From: Ectothiorhodospira sp. BSL-9
Lineage (GTDB): Bacteria; Pseudomonadota; Gammaproteobacteria; Ectothiorhodospirales; Ectothiorhodospiraceae
Direction: 5' to 3'
Assembly: GCF_001632845.1 (NCBI RefSeq)
Contig: NZ_CP011994.1
Span: 558,001-622,000 of the forward strand
Length of the DNA: 64,000 nt
The translations under genes and the position numbers were made by a program. Positions 43,438 to 52,773 of this stretch are shown here, one piece after another. Under the pieces are notes generated by a model. That model was not told the origin of the DNA. It searched no databases and was given only the letters and a program-made list of their open reading frames with translations. The stretch's first letter is position 1. Every line of letters begins with the position of its first letter.

Positions 43438-43496
43438 GCGGCCCGGTCACCCCGGTGTCCCGCGCCTTGGTGCGGGCCGACGGGTGACCGGGCCGC
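43438..43496. promoter_or_regulatory. Strong intercistronic hairpin between rnfC and rnfD
   Basis: A 15-bp perfect stem (GCGGCCCGGTCACCC at 43438-43452, exact inverse at 43482-43496) encloses a second small stem (CCCGC/GCGGG). It has no T-run, so it is more likely an mRNA stability or processing element than a terminator. It begins 3 bases after the rnfC stop. Confidence 0.75.
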
Positions 43497-43519
43497 CTCA
43501 TTGAACAAGACGGCCACTG

Positions 43520-44566
43520 ATGCGCTTCAAGACCTTTACATCCCCCCACATGAGCCCGGCCCGCAGCGTCAACCGGGTCATGCGACAGGTACTGTATGCC
43601 CTGGTGCCCGGCACCGTGGCCATGGCCTGGTTCTTTGGCTGGGGGGTGCTGGTCAATGTGCTGCTGGCGGTCACCGTGGCCCTGGCCGCCGAGGCGCTGA
43701 TGCTGATGGCACGTCGGCGGCCGGTAAAACCGTTCGTGACGGACCTGTCGGCCGTGGTGGCCGGCTGGCTGTTCGCCCTGGCCGTGCCACCACTCACCCC
43801 CTGGTGGATCACCCTGATCGGCGTGGGCTTCGCCATTGTCGTGGCCAAGCACCTGTATGGCGGCCTGGGTTACAACCCCTTCAATCCCGCCATGGTGGGT
43901 TACGTGGCGGTGGTGATCTCCTTCCCCCGGGAGATGACCCTGTGGTTGCCGCCGGGCACCCTGGCGGACATGGCGTTCACCCTGCCCCAGACCCTGCAGG
44001 TGATCTTCCTGGGCCAGCTGCCCCCGGGCCTCACCTGGGACATGATCACCGGCGCCACGCCACTGGATCGTATCCAGACGGAGCTGGCCATGGACCGCAG
44101 CCTCAGCGACATCCAGGCCTCACCCTTTTTCGGGGCCGTGGCCGGCCGTGGATGGGAATGGATCAACCTGTTCTTCCTGCTGGGCGGCCTGTGGCTGATC
44201 CAGCGGCGGGTGATCACCTGGCATGTACCGGTGGCCATGCTGGGGTCGCTGGCGCTGATCTCCGGCCTGTTCTGGCTGATCAACCCGGAGGTGTATGCCT
44301 CACCCCTGTTCCATCTGTTCAGTGGCGCGGCCATCCTGGGTGCCTTCTTCATCGCCACCGACCCGGTCTCGGGCAGCACCACCCCCATGGGACGACTGGT
44401 GTTCGGCGCCGGGGTGGGCATCCTGGCCTACGTGATCCGCGCCTGGGGCGGCTATGCCGAAGGGGTGGCCTTCGCCATCCTGCTCATGAACATGATGGCG
44501 CCGACCATTGATCACTACACCCAGCCCCGGGTCTTCGGCAAGACCCCGGCTCGCAAGGAGGGCTGA
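43520..44566 (+). CDS. rnfD: Rnf complex membrane subunit D
   Basis: The 348-residue product has about ten membrane segments. ITGATPLDRIQTEL contains the Thr that carries covalently bound FMN in characterised RnfD/NqrB. The start is the ATG at 43520 after GCCACTG, with weak ribosome-site match. It is expected to form part of the ion path together with RnfG. Confidence 0.94.
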   Translation: MRFKTFTSPHMSPARSVNRVMRQVLYALVPGTVAMAWFFGWGVLVNVLLAVTVALAAEALMLMARRRPVKPFVTDLSAVVAGWLFALAVPPLTPWWITLIGVGFAIVVAKHLYGGLGYNPFNPAMVGYVAVVISFPREMTLWLPPGTLADMAFTLPQTLQVIFLGQLPPGLTWDMITGATPLDRIQTELAMDRSLSDIQASPFFGAVAGRGWEWINLFFLLGGLWLIQRRVITWHVPVAMLGSLALISGLFWLINPEVYASPLFHLFSGAAILGAFFIATDPVSGSTTPMGRLVFGAGVGILAYVIRAWGGYAEGVAFAILLMNMMAPTIDHYTQPRVFGKTPARKEG

Positions 44567-44570
44567 GGAG

Positions 44571-45305
44571 ATGTCGCGCAACATCATCATCTCCACGGTC
44601 CTGCTGGCCCTGTTCGGCCTGGTGGGCACCGCCCTGGTGGCTCTGGTCTTCGAGGGCACACGGGAGCGCATCGACGCCAACATCGAGGCGGCCACCCTGG
44701 CCAGTCTCAACGAGATTCTGCCGGCGGACCGCTATGACAACGCCATCCTGGAGGACACCATCAAGCTCTCCGATCCCCTGCTGGGCGGGGACGACCGACT
44801 GGTTTACCGGGCCCGCCGGGAGGGCGAACCGGTGGCGGCGGTGTTCACGGTGGTGGCACGGGATGGTTATTCCGGCAATATCCACATCCTGGTGGGCGTG
44901 CAGGCCGATGGCGAAGTGGCCGGCGTGCGCGTGGTCAGTCACCGGGAAACACCAGGCCTGGGGGATGACATCGAGGCGGCACGTTCCGACTGGATCCTGG
45001 ACTTCGACGGTCGCTCACTGGAGAGCCCGCCCAGGGAAGACTGGGCGGTGAAGCGTGATGGGGGTATCTTCGACCAGTTCACCGGTGCCACCGTGACCCC
45101 CCGGGCCGTGGTGCGGGCGGTACGCAATGCCCTGATCTATTTCGAGGACCATCGCGAACAGGTCTTCGAACCCTTGCCGGAGGCGCAACTGGCCCCCGAC
45201 GACGAAGACGAAGACGAAGACGAAGACGAAGACGCCGCGGTCGACGACAGTGCCGACAACGACGAACCACACACTGATGCAGCTGGGGCCGAGATCGATG
45301 AGTGA
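44571..45305 (+). CDS. rnfG: Rnf complex FMN subunit G, with acidic tail
   Basis: The 244-residue product has one N-terminal membrane helix, a periplasmic FMN domain with [20 protein letters not shown] and the flavinylation motif [12 protein letters not shown]. The C-terminus extends in a tail of over 40 residues very rich in Asp/Glu, encoded in part by five GAAGAC hexamers at 45204-45233. The start at 44571 is chosen after GAGGAG. It overlaps rnfE by 8 bases. Confidence 0.94.
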   Translation: MSRNIIISTVLLALFGLVGTALVALVFEGTRERIDANIEAATLASLNEILPADRYDNAILEDTIKLSDPLLGGDDRLVYRARREGEPVAAVFTVVARDGYSGNIHILVGVQADGEVAGVRVVSHRETPGLGDDIEAARSDWILDFDGRSLESPPREDWAVKRDGGIFDQFTGATVTPRAVVRAVRNALIYFEDHREQVFEPLPEAQLAPDDEDEDEDEDEDAAVDDSADNDEPHTDAAGAEIDE

Positions 45306-45990
45306 TACTTCCTATCGCCAGATCATTGCCGATGGCTTCTGGTACAACAACCCGGGGCTGGTGCAGTTGCTGGGACTCTGCCCATTGCTGGCCATCTCCG
45401 GCACCGTGGTCAACTCCCTGGGCCTGGGCCTGGCCACCACACTGACCCTGGTGGCCTCCAATCTCGCGGTATCCACCATCCGTAACTGGGTGCGCCCCGA
45501 GATCCGTATCCCGGTCTATGTGCTCATCATCGCCTCGGTGGTCACCGCCATCGAGCTGTCCATGAACGCATACTTCCATGAGCTGTACCTGATCCTGGGG
45601 ATTTTCATCCCCCTGATCGTCACCAACTGCGCCATCATCGGTCGTGCCGAGGCCTTTGCCTCCAAGAACACCCTGCCCCGGGCCTTTGTGGACGGCCTCA
45701 CCATGGGCCTGGGTTTCACGGCGGTGCTGGTGGCCCTGGGGGCCATGCGCGAGGCCCTGGGCCACGGCACCCTGTTCGATCAGGCCCATCTGATGTTCGG
45801 TGAGGCCGCGCGCGGCCTGACCATCACCCTGGTGGAGGATTACCGGGGCTTTCTGCTGGCCATCCTGCCGCCGGGCGCCTTCATCGGCCTGGGATTGCTG
45901 CTGGCACTGAAGAACTGGATCGACGACCGGCTGGAGCGCCGCGAGGCCCGGCGCCGCGAGGCGGTCACCCTGAAGGAGGCCGAGGCATAG
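45298..45990 (+). CDS. rnfE: Rnf electron transport complex subunit E
   Basis: The 230-residue membrane protein is homologous to RnfA, with [20 protein letters not shown] and [20 protein letters not shown], six hydrophobic segments and a basic C-terminus. It completes rnfABCDGE. The ATG at 45298 lies inside the end of rnfG. Confidence 0.95.
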   Translation: MSDTSYRQIIADGFWYNNPGLVQLLGLCPLLAISGTVVNSLGLGLATTLTLVASNLAVSTIRNWVRPEIRIPVYVLIIASVVTAIELSMNAYFHELYLILGIFIPLIVTNCAIIGRAEAFASKNTLPRAFVDGLTMGLGFTAVLVALGAMREALGHGTLFDQAHLMFGEAARGLTITLVEDYRGFLLAILPPGAFIGLGLLLALKNWIDDRLERREARRREAVTLKEAEA

Positions 45991-46015
45991 GCCCCTGCAG
46001 CATGTACAAGCCCGC

Positions 46016-46648
46016 ATGAACAACCAGAAACGCCGGGAGATCTTCACCCGCTGGCGCAGCGCCAACCCCGAGCCCACCACCGAACTGAAGTACACCACCC
46101 CCTTCGAGCTGCTCATCGCCGTGATTCTCTCGGCGCAGGCCACCGACAAGGGGGTGAACAAGGCCACGGCCCGGCTCTTCCCGGTGGCCAACACCCCGGA
46201 GGCCATCCTGGCACTGGGGCTGGAGGGGCTGAAGGCCCATATCCGCACCATTGGCCTGTACAACGCCAAGGCGGAGAACATCCTCAAGACCTGCCGCATC
46301 CTGGTGGAGCAGCACAACAGTGAGGTGCCCCGGGAACGCGCCGCCCTGGAGGCCCTGCCGGGTGTGGGCCGCAAGACCGCCAACGTCATCCTCAACACTG
46401 CCTTCGGCGAACCCACCATTGCCGTGGACACCCATATCTTCCGGGTGGCCAATCGCACCGGCATGGCGCCGGGCAAGACGCCGCTGGCGGTGGAACAGCG
46501 CCTGCTCAAGGTGGTGCCCGCGGAGTTCCGCCGCAATGCCCATCACTGGCTCATCCTCCATGGCCGCTACACCTGCACCGCCCGCGCTCCCCGCTGTGCT
46601 GACTGCCTGATCTCGGATCTTTGTGACTTCAAGGGGAAGACCCTGTAA
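46016..46648 (+). CDS. nth: Endonuclease III
   Basis: The 210-residue DNA glycosylase/AP lyase has helix-hairpin-helix LPGVGRKTANVILN (catalytic Lys), catalytic Asp in AVDTHIFRVANRTG and the C-terminal 4Fe-4S ligands CTARAPRCADCLISDLC. It removes oxidised pyrimidines. It directly follows rnfE (25 bases), the arrangement also seen in E. coli. Confidence 0.97.
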   Translation: MNNQKRREIFTRWRSANPEPTTELKYTTPFELLIAVILSAQATDKGVNKATARLFPVANTPEAILALGLEGLKAHIRTIGLYNAKAENILKTCRILVEQHNSEVPRERAALEALPGVGRKTANVILNTAFGEPTIAVDTHIFRVANRTGMAPGKTPLAVEQRLLKVVPAEFRRNAHHWLILHGRYTCTARAPRCADCLISDLCDFKGKTL

Positions 46649-46793
46649 GGGCTCCTCAACCCGCCCAGCGGTCGTGACCACACATGGAGAAGTGCGGTGC
46701 TTTGTGCCACACTCCGTGAGTCAGATTTTGGTCAGGACTCTCCAGGATGCGAGATTCAAGGGATAGACACCCACACCCCACGGTGGCGATGGC

Positions 46794-49088
46794 ATGAGTA
46801 CCATCGACCCCATGGCGGAGCGCACGCGTTTTCTCTACAACGGGCTGACCGCCTCGCTGCCCATCAGTCTGTTGGCGGGTGTGGTGCTGGCCTGGGTGCA
46901 TTGGGGCCTGGTCTCCCCGGCATTGATCCTGGGCTGGCTCAGCCTCCTGGCGGGTGCCACGGCGCTGCGCGCCACCCAGCTGCTGTCTTTCCGACGCGCC
47001 GAACGCCAAGGCCAGGGTCATGGCCGGGTCTGGCTCAGCCGTTTTCGAGGCGGTGCCCTGACCATGGGACTGGCCTGGGCAGTGGGCGCCGGGGTCCTCA
47101 GCCAATCCGGCGACACACAGGCCCAGTTCTTCCTCGCCTTTGCCATGGCGGGCATCAGCGCCGGGGTCATGATCGCCCTGGCCACCGACCGCGTCTCGGC
47201 CCTGTTGATCGTTGGCCCCATGCTGCTCATCCTCGGGCTCGCCCTGGTGCTGCCGGGCGATGGACTGACCCCCATGGCTGGCGCCATCGTGCTGCTGTTC
47301 CTGCTCTTCATTACCCTCATGAGCGGGCGCATCCAGACCAGTTTCGAGGACAATTTCCGGCTGCGTCAACAGGCCGAGTCCCAGCGCGGCGTGATCCGCA
47401 ACAACGAACTTCGCTGGCGTTTTGCCCTGGAGGGCAGCGGTCAGGGGCTGTGGGACTGGGACATGATCAGCGGCCAGGTGTACTACGCTCCCCGATGGGC
47501 CCGGATGCTGGGCCACGAATCCGCGGAGCTGGAACCGGTGCTGCGCAGCCGCGAGGAACGCATTCACCCCGATGACAGGATGCGGGTGCATGCCACTCTT
47601 AACGCTCACCTGCGTGATGAAACCTCCCTCTTCGAGGCGGAATACCGCATGCGCCATCGGGACGGGCACCATGTATGGGTCCATGACCGGGGCCAGGTGA
47701 TTGAGCGCACCTCCAGCGGCAAGCCCATCCGTCTGATCGGCATCCAGGAAGACATCTCCGATCGCAAAAGGGTGGAACACTCGCTCCACGAGGAGCGCCA
47801 GTTGTTTGCCACAGGCCCGGTGGCCCTGTTCATCTGGGAATCAGTGGACGACGGTCGGGTACTCTACGCCTCGGAAAACGTCCAGGACCTGCTGGGCTAC
47901 ACCCGCGAGGAGCTGACCTCGCCAGAGTTCAACTATGCGGACCTGATCCATCCCGAGGACGTGGCAAGGGTGCTGAACGAACACCATGATCACGCCCTGA
48001 GCAAGGTGCGACAGTTCGAGCAGTCCTACCGGCTGCGTCACAGGGGCGGTCATTATCGCTGGTTCTACGACATCACCCGACCTGAGCGGGATGAGGCCGG
48101 CCGGATCCGACGCATCCGCGGGTACCTGTTCGACCAGACCCGCCTCAAGGAAACGGAAGACGCCCTGTTGCAGAGTGAGCGACAGAACCGCGCCCTGCTG
48201 GAGGCCATGCCCGACCTGGTGCTGCGATTCAACAGCGAGGGCCGTTACCTGGACTGGCACTCCGGCAACACCGCCCTGCTGTACGCGCAACCGGACCGCT
48301 TCATTGGCAAGACCCTCAGCCAGGTGCTGCCGGATCAGGCGGCCTGGACGATCTATGAAGGCATCCATTCCGTGCTGCTCCACGGGCGGATGCGACGGGT
48401 GGAATACTCCCTGGACATCGGCTCCGCCACCCATTACTTCGAGGCCCGACTGGTCAAGCTCAACGACAGCGAGGTGGTGGCGGTGGTGCGTGACGTCACC
48501 ACCCAGAAACAGGCGGCCGAGCGCATCAATCAACTGGCCTACTGCGATGCCCTCACACAGCTACCCAACCGTCGCCTGCTGATGGAGAACATTCGCCATG
48601 CCATGGCATCGGGTCAGCGTTCGGGACAACACGGTGCCCTGCTGTTCCTGGACCTGGATCACTTCAAGGCCTTGAACGACACCTATGGGCACGCCGTCGG
48701 CGACCTGTTGCTTCAACAGGTCGCCGGGCGGTTACGCGAGGCAGTGCGGGAAGCGGATACGGTGGCCCGCCTCGGCGGGGATGAATTCGTGGTGATGCTG
48801 GAAGACCTGGAACTGGTCGAGGAAGAGGCCCTGCAGCAGGCCCGGCAGGTGGGCCAGAAGATCCTGGACGCCCTGGGTCAGCCCTATGACCTGGACGGCA
48901 TGGAATACCACTGCACCCCCAGTATCGGCATCAGCCTCTTCCATGGTCGACGGCTGGACGTGGAGGAACTGATGCGCCGGGCAGATCAGGCCATGTACCA
49001 GGTGAAGAAGACGGGGCGCAATGGCATGCATGTCTTCCACGCCAGCACCACCCGACTGTTGCAGTTCCCCACCCAGGACAGGCATTAG
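46794..49088 (+). CDS. Membrane PAS-PAS-PAS-GGDEF diguanylate cyclase
   Basis: The product has 764 residues: an N-terminal membrane block (about residues 15-185, six or so helices), then three PAS regions (around GLWDWDMISGQVYYAPRWAR, ALFIWESVDDGRVLYASENV and LVLRFNSEGRYLDWHSGN), and a C-terminal GGDEF domain with DLDHFKALNDTYGHAVGDLL and RLGGDEFVVML. There is no EAL domain. It should synthesise c-di-GMP. It is followed by a convergent c-di-GMP receptor gene. Confidence 0.92.
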   Translation: MSTIDPMAERTRFLYNGLTASLPISLLAGVVLAWVHWGLVSPALILGWLSLLAGATALRATQLLSFRRAERQGQGHGRVWLSRFRGGALTMGLAWAVGAGVLSQSGDTQAQFFLAFAMAGISAGVMIALATDRVSALLIVGPMLLILGLALVLPGDGLTPMAGAIVLLFLLFITLMSGRIQTSFEDNFRLRQQAESQRGVIRNNELRWRFALEGSGQGLWDWDMISGQVYYAPRWARMLGHESAELEPVLRSREERIHPDDRMRVHATLNAHLRDETSLFEAEYRMRHRDGHHVWVHDRGQVIERTSSGKPIRLIGIQEDISDRKRVEHSLHEERQLFATGPVALFIWESVDDGRVLYASENVQDLLGYTREELTSPEFNYADLIHPEDVARVLNEHHDHALSKVRQFEQSYRLRHRGGHYRWFYDITRPERDEAGRIRRIRGYLFDQTRLKETEDALLQSERQNRALLEAMPDLVLRFNSEGRYLDWHSGNTALLYAQPDRFIGKTLSQVLPDQAAWTIYEGIHSVLLHGRMRRVEYSLDIGSATHYFEARLVKLNDSEVVAVVRDVTTQKQAAERINQLAYCDALTQLPNRRLLMENIRHAMASGQRSGQHGALLFLDLDHFKALNDTYGHAVGDLLLQQVAGRLREAVREADTVARLGGDEFVVMLEDLELVEEEALQQARQVGQKILDALGQPYDLDGMEYHCTPSIGISLFHGRRLDVEELMRRADQAMYQVKKTGRNGMHVFHASTTRLLQFPTQDRH

Positions 49089-49094
49089 CCAGTC

Positions 49095-49820
49095 TCAGGT
49101 GCGCTTGGCCGCCTCGCACTGCAGGTCCATGATGAAGCGGTTGAGCATCCGCTCTGCACTCAGACTCAGAAAACCGAACTCCAATCCCACCCGGTAGAGG
49201 TCATCCCGCCCTGTGTGGCGCTGCGCGTTGCGCAGCACGGCATCGATATCCCGCCAGCGATGGGGGCCGATCGCCAGGGACTGGATCACCACGGCACTGC
49301 CCACCACCGGCACCGGCTGCTCGTCCGGCTCCCAGTCCAACCCGATGCCCTGGATGGACAGATCCATCGGTCTTCCCTCGTGGAGAAATTCCTCGCCCGT
49401 TTCGTCATCGCGCTGCGCCCATATCACGCGTGCCTCCATGCTCAGGGGGATGTTCATGCGAAAGGCACCCCGGCGCTGGCGGTAATCCACCTCCTCGGGC
49501 CACTGACACACGAGGGCCTGCAGATCTCCATCCTGGATCAAGCGCTCAAGAATCACCTCAAAATATACCGGCACGCCACGCAGCGAGCCACGCACCCGCA
49601 GCGGCATGCCTGGTGCGAGCAACTTGACCAGATCTTCGTTGTTGGGGGCCTCCAGGGCCAGCTTGCCGCTTTCCAGGTCGGTTTCCAGTATCTGGGTCAC
49701 CCCCTGTAGACGCCTTGGCGTGCCCGTGAGCGTGAGCAGGGAACGGCCCTTGATCAGTTCCCGAAACAGGGAATGCTGGCGACGGTGATTGCGAATCAGG
49801 GTGGAGGCGGGATCAGACAT
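49095..49820 (-). CDS. YcgR-like PilZ-domain c-di-GMP receptor
   Basis: The 241-residue product has an N-terminal YcgR domain (about 20-115) and a C-terminal PilZ domain with the c-di-GMP contacts RQRRGAFR (RxxxR type) and DLSIQGIGLDW ((D/N)xSxxG). YcgR proteins slow flagella or control surface behaviour when c-di-GMP rises. An earlier in-frame ATG at 49859 is possible; neither has a strong ribosome site. Confidence 0.85.
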   Translation of the reverse strand: MSDPASTLIRNHRRQHSLFRELIKGRSLLTLTGTPRRLQGVTQILETDLESGKLALEAPNNEDLVKLLAPGMPLRVRGSLRGVPVYFEVILERLIQDGDLQALVCQWPEEVDYRQRRGAFRMNIPLSMEARVIWAQRDDETGEEFLHEGRPMDLSIQGIGLDWEPDEQPVPVVGSAVVIQSLAIGPHRWRDIDAVLRNAQRHTGRDDLYRVGLEFGFLSLSAERMLNRFIMDLQCEAAKRT

Positions 49821-50016
49821 GAAAAATTTGCCTGCTGGCAAAAGAAGAGGGGCGCTCATGATAACATTCGGTACCTGATTCGGCCGCCCTGGGAAGACGC
49901 GCCATCCTCCCCGTGACAGGAGTCGACCCACAAGGGGCAACCCGCTGGGCAGCGCACATGCCTGCACAGTGCTCCAGACCCAGCCATTCAGGCCCTTCTC
50001 CTGGATATTATCGCCG
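49821..50016. other. Divergent intergenic region of the c-di-GMP genes
   Basis: This stretch lies between the YcgR-like gene and the PAS-GGDEF-EAL gene. It may contain the first 16 codons of the latter if the GTG at 49969 is used. No clear promoter or repeat was recognised. Confidence 0.4.
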
Positions 50017-52773
50017 ATGCAACTATGGCATGAACATTTTCAGCAGATCGTCGAGGAGGCCTCCGATGCCATCCTTCTGCTGGACACCAATGACACCATC
50101 CGTTACGCGAACCCCGCCGCAGCCCGATTGTTCGAGCAGACCCGGGATCAACTGGAGGGTTATGAATTCGGTTTCGTGGTCGTGCCCGACGAACCCACCG
50201 AGATCGAGATCCCCCATCGACGCCGTGGCGTGATTTCCGTGGATGTGCGCACCGTGCCCATGCAGATGGGTGCGGATACGGTCTCGGCCGTATATTTGCG
50301 GGATGTGACGGATCGCAAGCGGGCCGAACAGGCGGCCCGGGAAAAGGACGCCATCTTCGAGAACCTGCTGGAAAAAGTGCCGGACATCGCCATCCAGGGC
50401 TATTGCATGGATGGCAGCGTGTTCTACTGGAACAAGGCCAGCGAAATCATGTACGGCTACACCGCCCAGGAGGCGATGAGCAGCAACCTGCTGAACCTGA
50501 TCATCCCCGAGTCCATGCAGGCACAGGTACGCAAGGACCTGAAGGTGGTCAAGTCCGGCGGACCCACGCCCCCTTCCTGCCCGCTCACCCTCAGGCGCAA
50601 GGACGGTCACCCGGTGCAGGTCTATTCGGTGCACACCACGCTGGAATATGGCACGAATGATGTGCGGATGTTCTGCATGGATGTGGACCTGACCCAGAAG
50701 AATCGTGACCAGTTGCGCCTGCAGGAGGCCATTCAGGCCGGCAACATCGGTCTTTTTGACTGGGACCTCCACACCCATAAGGTGTTCTACTCACGCGAGT
50801 GGAAGCAGCAACTGGGCCATGAAGACCAGGAGATTGGCAATAGCTACGAGGAGTGGAGCAGTCGCCTGCACCCGGAAGACAGACAAGCCTCCGAGCAACG
50901 TGTGCGCGAGTTCCTGGCCAACCCCCGTGGCCGCCTCGTCCACGAGTCACGCATGCGTCACAAGGATGGTTCCTACCGCTGGATTCTCGCGCAGGCCTCG
51001 TTGATTCGGGGTGCCGACGGCCAGCCGGCCCGCATGGTGGGTTCCCACCTGGACATCACCGAACGTCACGCCACGGAGGAGAGCCTGCAGCGCCTGGCCT
51101 TTGCGGTGGACCAGAGTCCGAGCATCGTGGTGATCACCGATACTCAAGGGGATATCCAGTACGTCAACCAACAATTCTGCAACATCACGGGGTTTGGTCT
51201 GGATGACGTCGCGGGCCTGTCCGCCGAAGAACTGGGCAGCACCGAGACACCGGAGGGTGGCGAGAGCGGGGTGTTGCCCGCGCTCGCAGAAAACGACCTG
51301 TGGGAAGGGCAGTTCCGCAACATCAAGAAAAACGGAGAGATCTACTGGGAACAGGCCCGCATCTATCCCATCCGCAATAATCAGGGGCAAGTCACACACT
51401 ACATCAAGCTGGCCGAGGACATCACCGACAAGAAGCAGCTCAGCGAACGCCTGGATTTTCTCGCCTTTCACGACCCACTCACCGGCCTGCCCAACCGGGA
51501 ACTGCTGATGGATCGGCTCACCCAGGCCATGGCCATGGCCCGCCGGGACCACCATGCCCTGGCAGTGGCCTTCCTGGACCTGGATGACTTCAAGGTGATC
51601 AACGATTCCCTGGGCCACGAACAGGGTGATGAGTTACTGGTACAGGTTTCCCGGCGACTGCGCGAGCACCTGCGGGAGGGGGACACGGTGGCGCGGTTCG
51701 GCGGCGATGAATTCCTGCTGCTACTGGGGCATCTGCACAAGGCTCAGGATGTCATCCCGGTGGTGGAACACCTGCAGCAGGCCTTCTCCCAGCCCTTCAC
51801 CCTGGGGGATACGCCAGTGGTGATCAGCTTCAGCATCGGCATGGCCGTGTTCCCCCATGATAGTGAACGCCCGGAGGAATTGATTCGCCATGCCGACGCC
51901 GCCATGCACCGGGCCAAGACCCAGGGCCGGCGCTCCTATAACTTTTACACACAGGAGCTGGATCAGCAGCTTCAGGACCGCATGCAACTGGAACAGGCCA
52001 TGCGCCAGGGCCTGGAGAGCCAGGAGTTCTATCTCTGCTATCAGCCCCGTGTGGAGCTGAGCACCGGCCGCATCATGAGCCTGGAAGCCCTGGTACGCTG
52101 GAACCACCCCCAGTGGGGGCCGGTATCCCCAGGGCGCTTCATCCCCCTGGCCGAGGAAACCGGCTTCATCCTGGCCCTGGGCCCGGAGGTGCTGCGTCTG
52201 GCCTGCCTGCAGATACGGCAGTGGGATGAGCAAGGCATGCCCGCCGTGCCGGTGGCCGTCAACCTGTCAGCCCGGGAGTTCCACCAGCCGGACATTCTGG
52301 AACGCACCCTGACCATATTGGAACAGACGGGTGTCGAACCGGCACGCATCGAGTTTGAAATCACTGAAAGCGCGGCCATGAGCTCCGTGGAAAGCACCAT
52401 CGAGACCCTGGCCCGGATGAATGCCCAGGGCTTTCGCTTCTCCATCGATGATTTCGGCACCGCCTATTCCTCGCTGAACTATCTCAAGCGCCTGCCGGTA
52501 CAGGCCGTCAAGATCGATCAGTCCTTCGTACTGGACCTGGAGGACAACCCCGAACTGCATCCGGAGGATTCCGCCATTATCCGGGCCATCATCGGCCTGG
52601 GGCACACCCTGGGCCTTGAGGTGATTGCCGAGGGTGTCGAAACCCCGGCCCAGCGCGACTTCCTGATCCAGCACGATTGCCAGGTTGGCCAGGGCTTTCT
52701 GTTCAGCCCAGCCGTGCCCGGGGAGCAGATCCGTTCCATGATGCTCAGGCAGGTGGCACAGGGCCTGGAATAG
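50017..52773 (+). CDS. PAS-GGDEF-EAL signalling protein
   Basis: The product is about 918 residues with no membrane segments seen: four PAS-like regions (first at IVEEASDAILLLDTNDTIRY), then GGDEF with DLDDFKVINDSLGHEQGDEL and RFGGDEFLLLL. An EAL domain follows with SLEALVRWNHPQWG, SIDDFGTAYSSLNYLKRLP and VKIDQSFV. Both motif sets look competent, so it could make or break c-di-GMP; dual proteins often act as phosphodiesterases. A GTG start at 49969 would add 16 residues. The 3' end overlaps the convergent sulP gene by 29 bases. Confidence 0.9.
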   Translation: MQLWHEHFQQIVEEASDAILLLDTNDTIRYANPAAARLFEQTRDQLEGYEFGFVVVPDEPTEIEIPHRRRGVISVDVRTVPMQMGADTVSAVYLRDVTDRKRAEQAAREKDAIFENLLEKVPDIAIQGYCMDGSVFYWNKASEIMYGYTAQEAMSSNLLNLIIPESMQAQVRKDLKVVKSGGPTPPSCPLTLRRKDGHPVQVYSVHTTLEYGTNDVRMFCMDVDLTQKNRDQLRLQEAIQAGNIGLFDWDLHTHKVFYSREWKQQLGHEDQEIGNSYEEWSSRLHPEDRQASEQRVREFLANPRGRLVHESRMRHKDGSYRWILAQASLIRGADGQPARMVGSHLDITERHATEESLQRLAFAVDQSPSIVVITDTQGDIQYVNQQFCNITGFGLDDVAGLSAEELGSTETPEGGESGVLPALAENDLWEGQFRNIKKNGEIYWEQARIYPIRNNQGQVTHYIKLAEDITDKKQLSERLDFLAFHDPLTGLPNRELLMDRLTQAMAMARRDHHALAVAFLDLDDFKVINDSLGHEQGDELLVQVSRRLREHLREGDTVARFGGDEFLLLLGHLHKAQDVIPVVEHLQQAFSQPFTLGDTPVVISFSIGMAVFPHDSERPEELIRHADAAMHRAKTQGRRSYNFYTQELDQQLQDRMQLEQAMRQGLESQEFYLCYQPRVELSTGRIMSLEALVRWNHPQWGPVSPGRFIPLAEETGFILALGPEVLRLACLQIRQWDEQGMPAVPVAVNLSAREFHQPDILERTLTILEQTGVEPARIEFEITESAAMSSVESTIETLARMNAQGFRFSIDDFGTAYSSLNYLKRLPVQAVKIDQSFVLDLEDNPELHPEDSAIIRAIIGLGHTLGLEVIAEGVETPAQRDFLIQHDCQVGQGFLFSPAVPGEQIRSMMLRQVAQGLE

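Noticed and set aside
43438-43496. Rho-independent terminator inside the rnf operon
   Set aside because: No T-run follows and the rest of the operon continues in order.
49969-50016. GTG at 49969 as the certain start of the GGDEF-EAL gene
   Set aside because: It lies in the divergent promoter region and has no ribosome site; kept only as an alternative.
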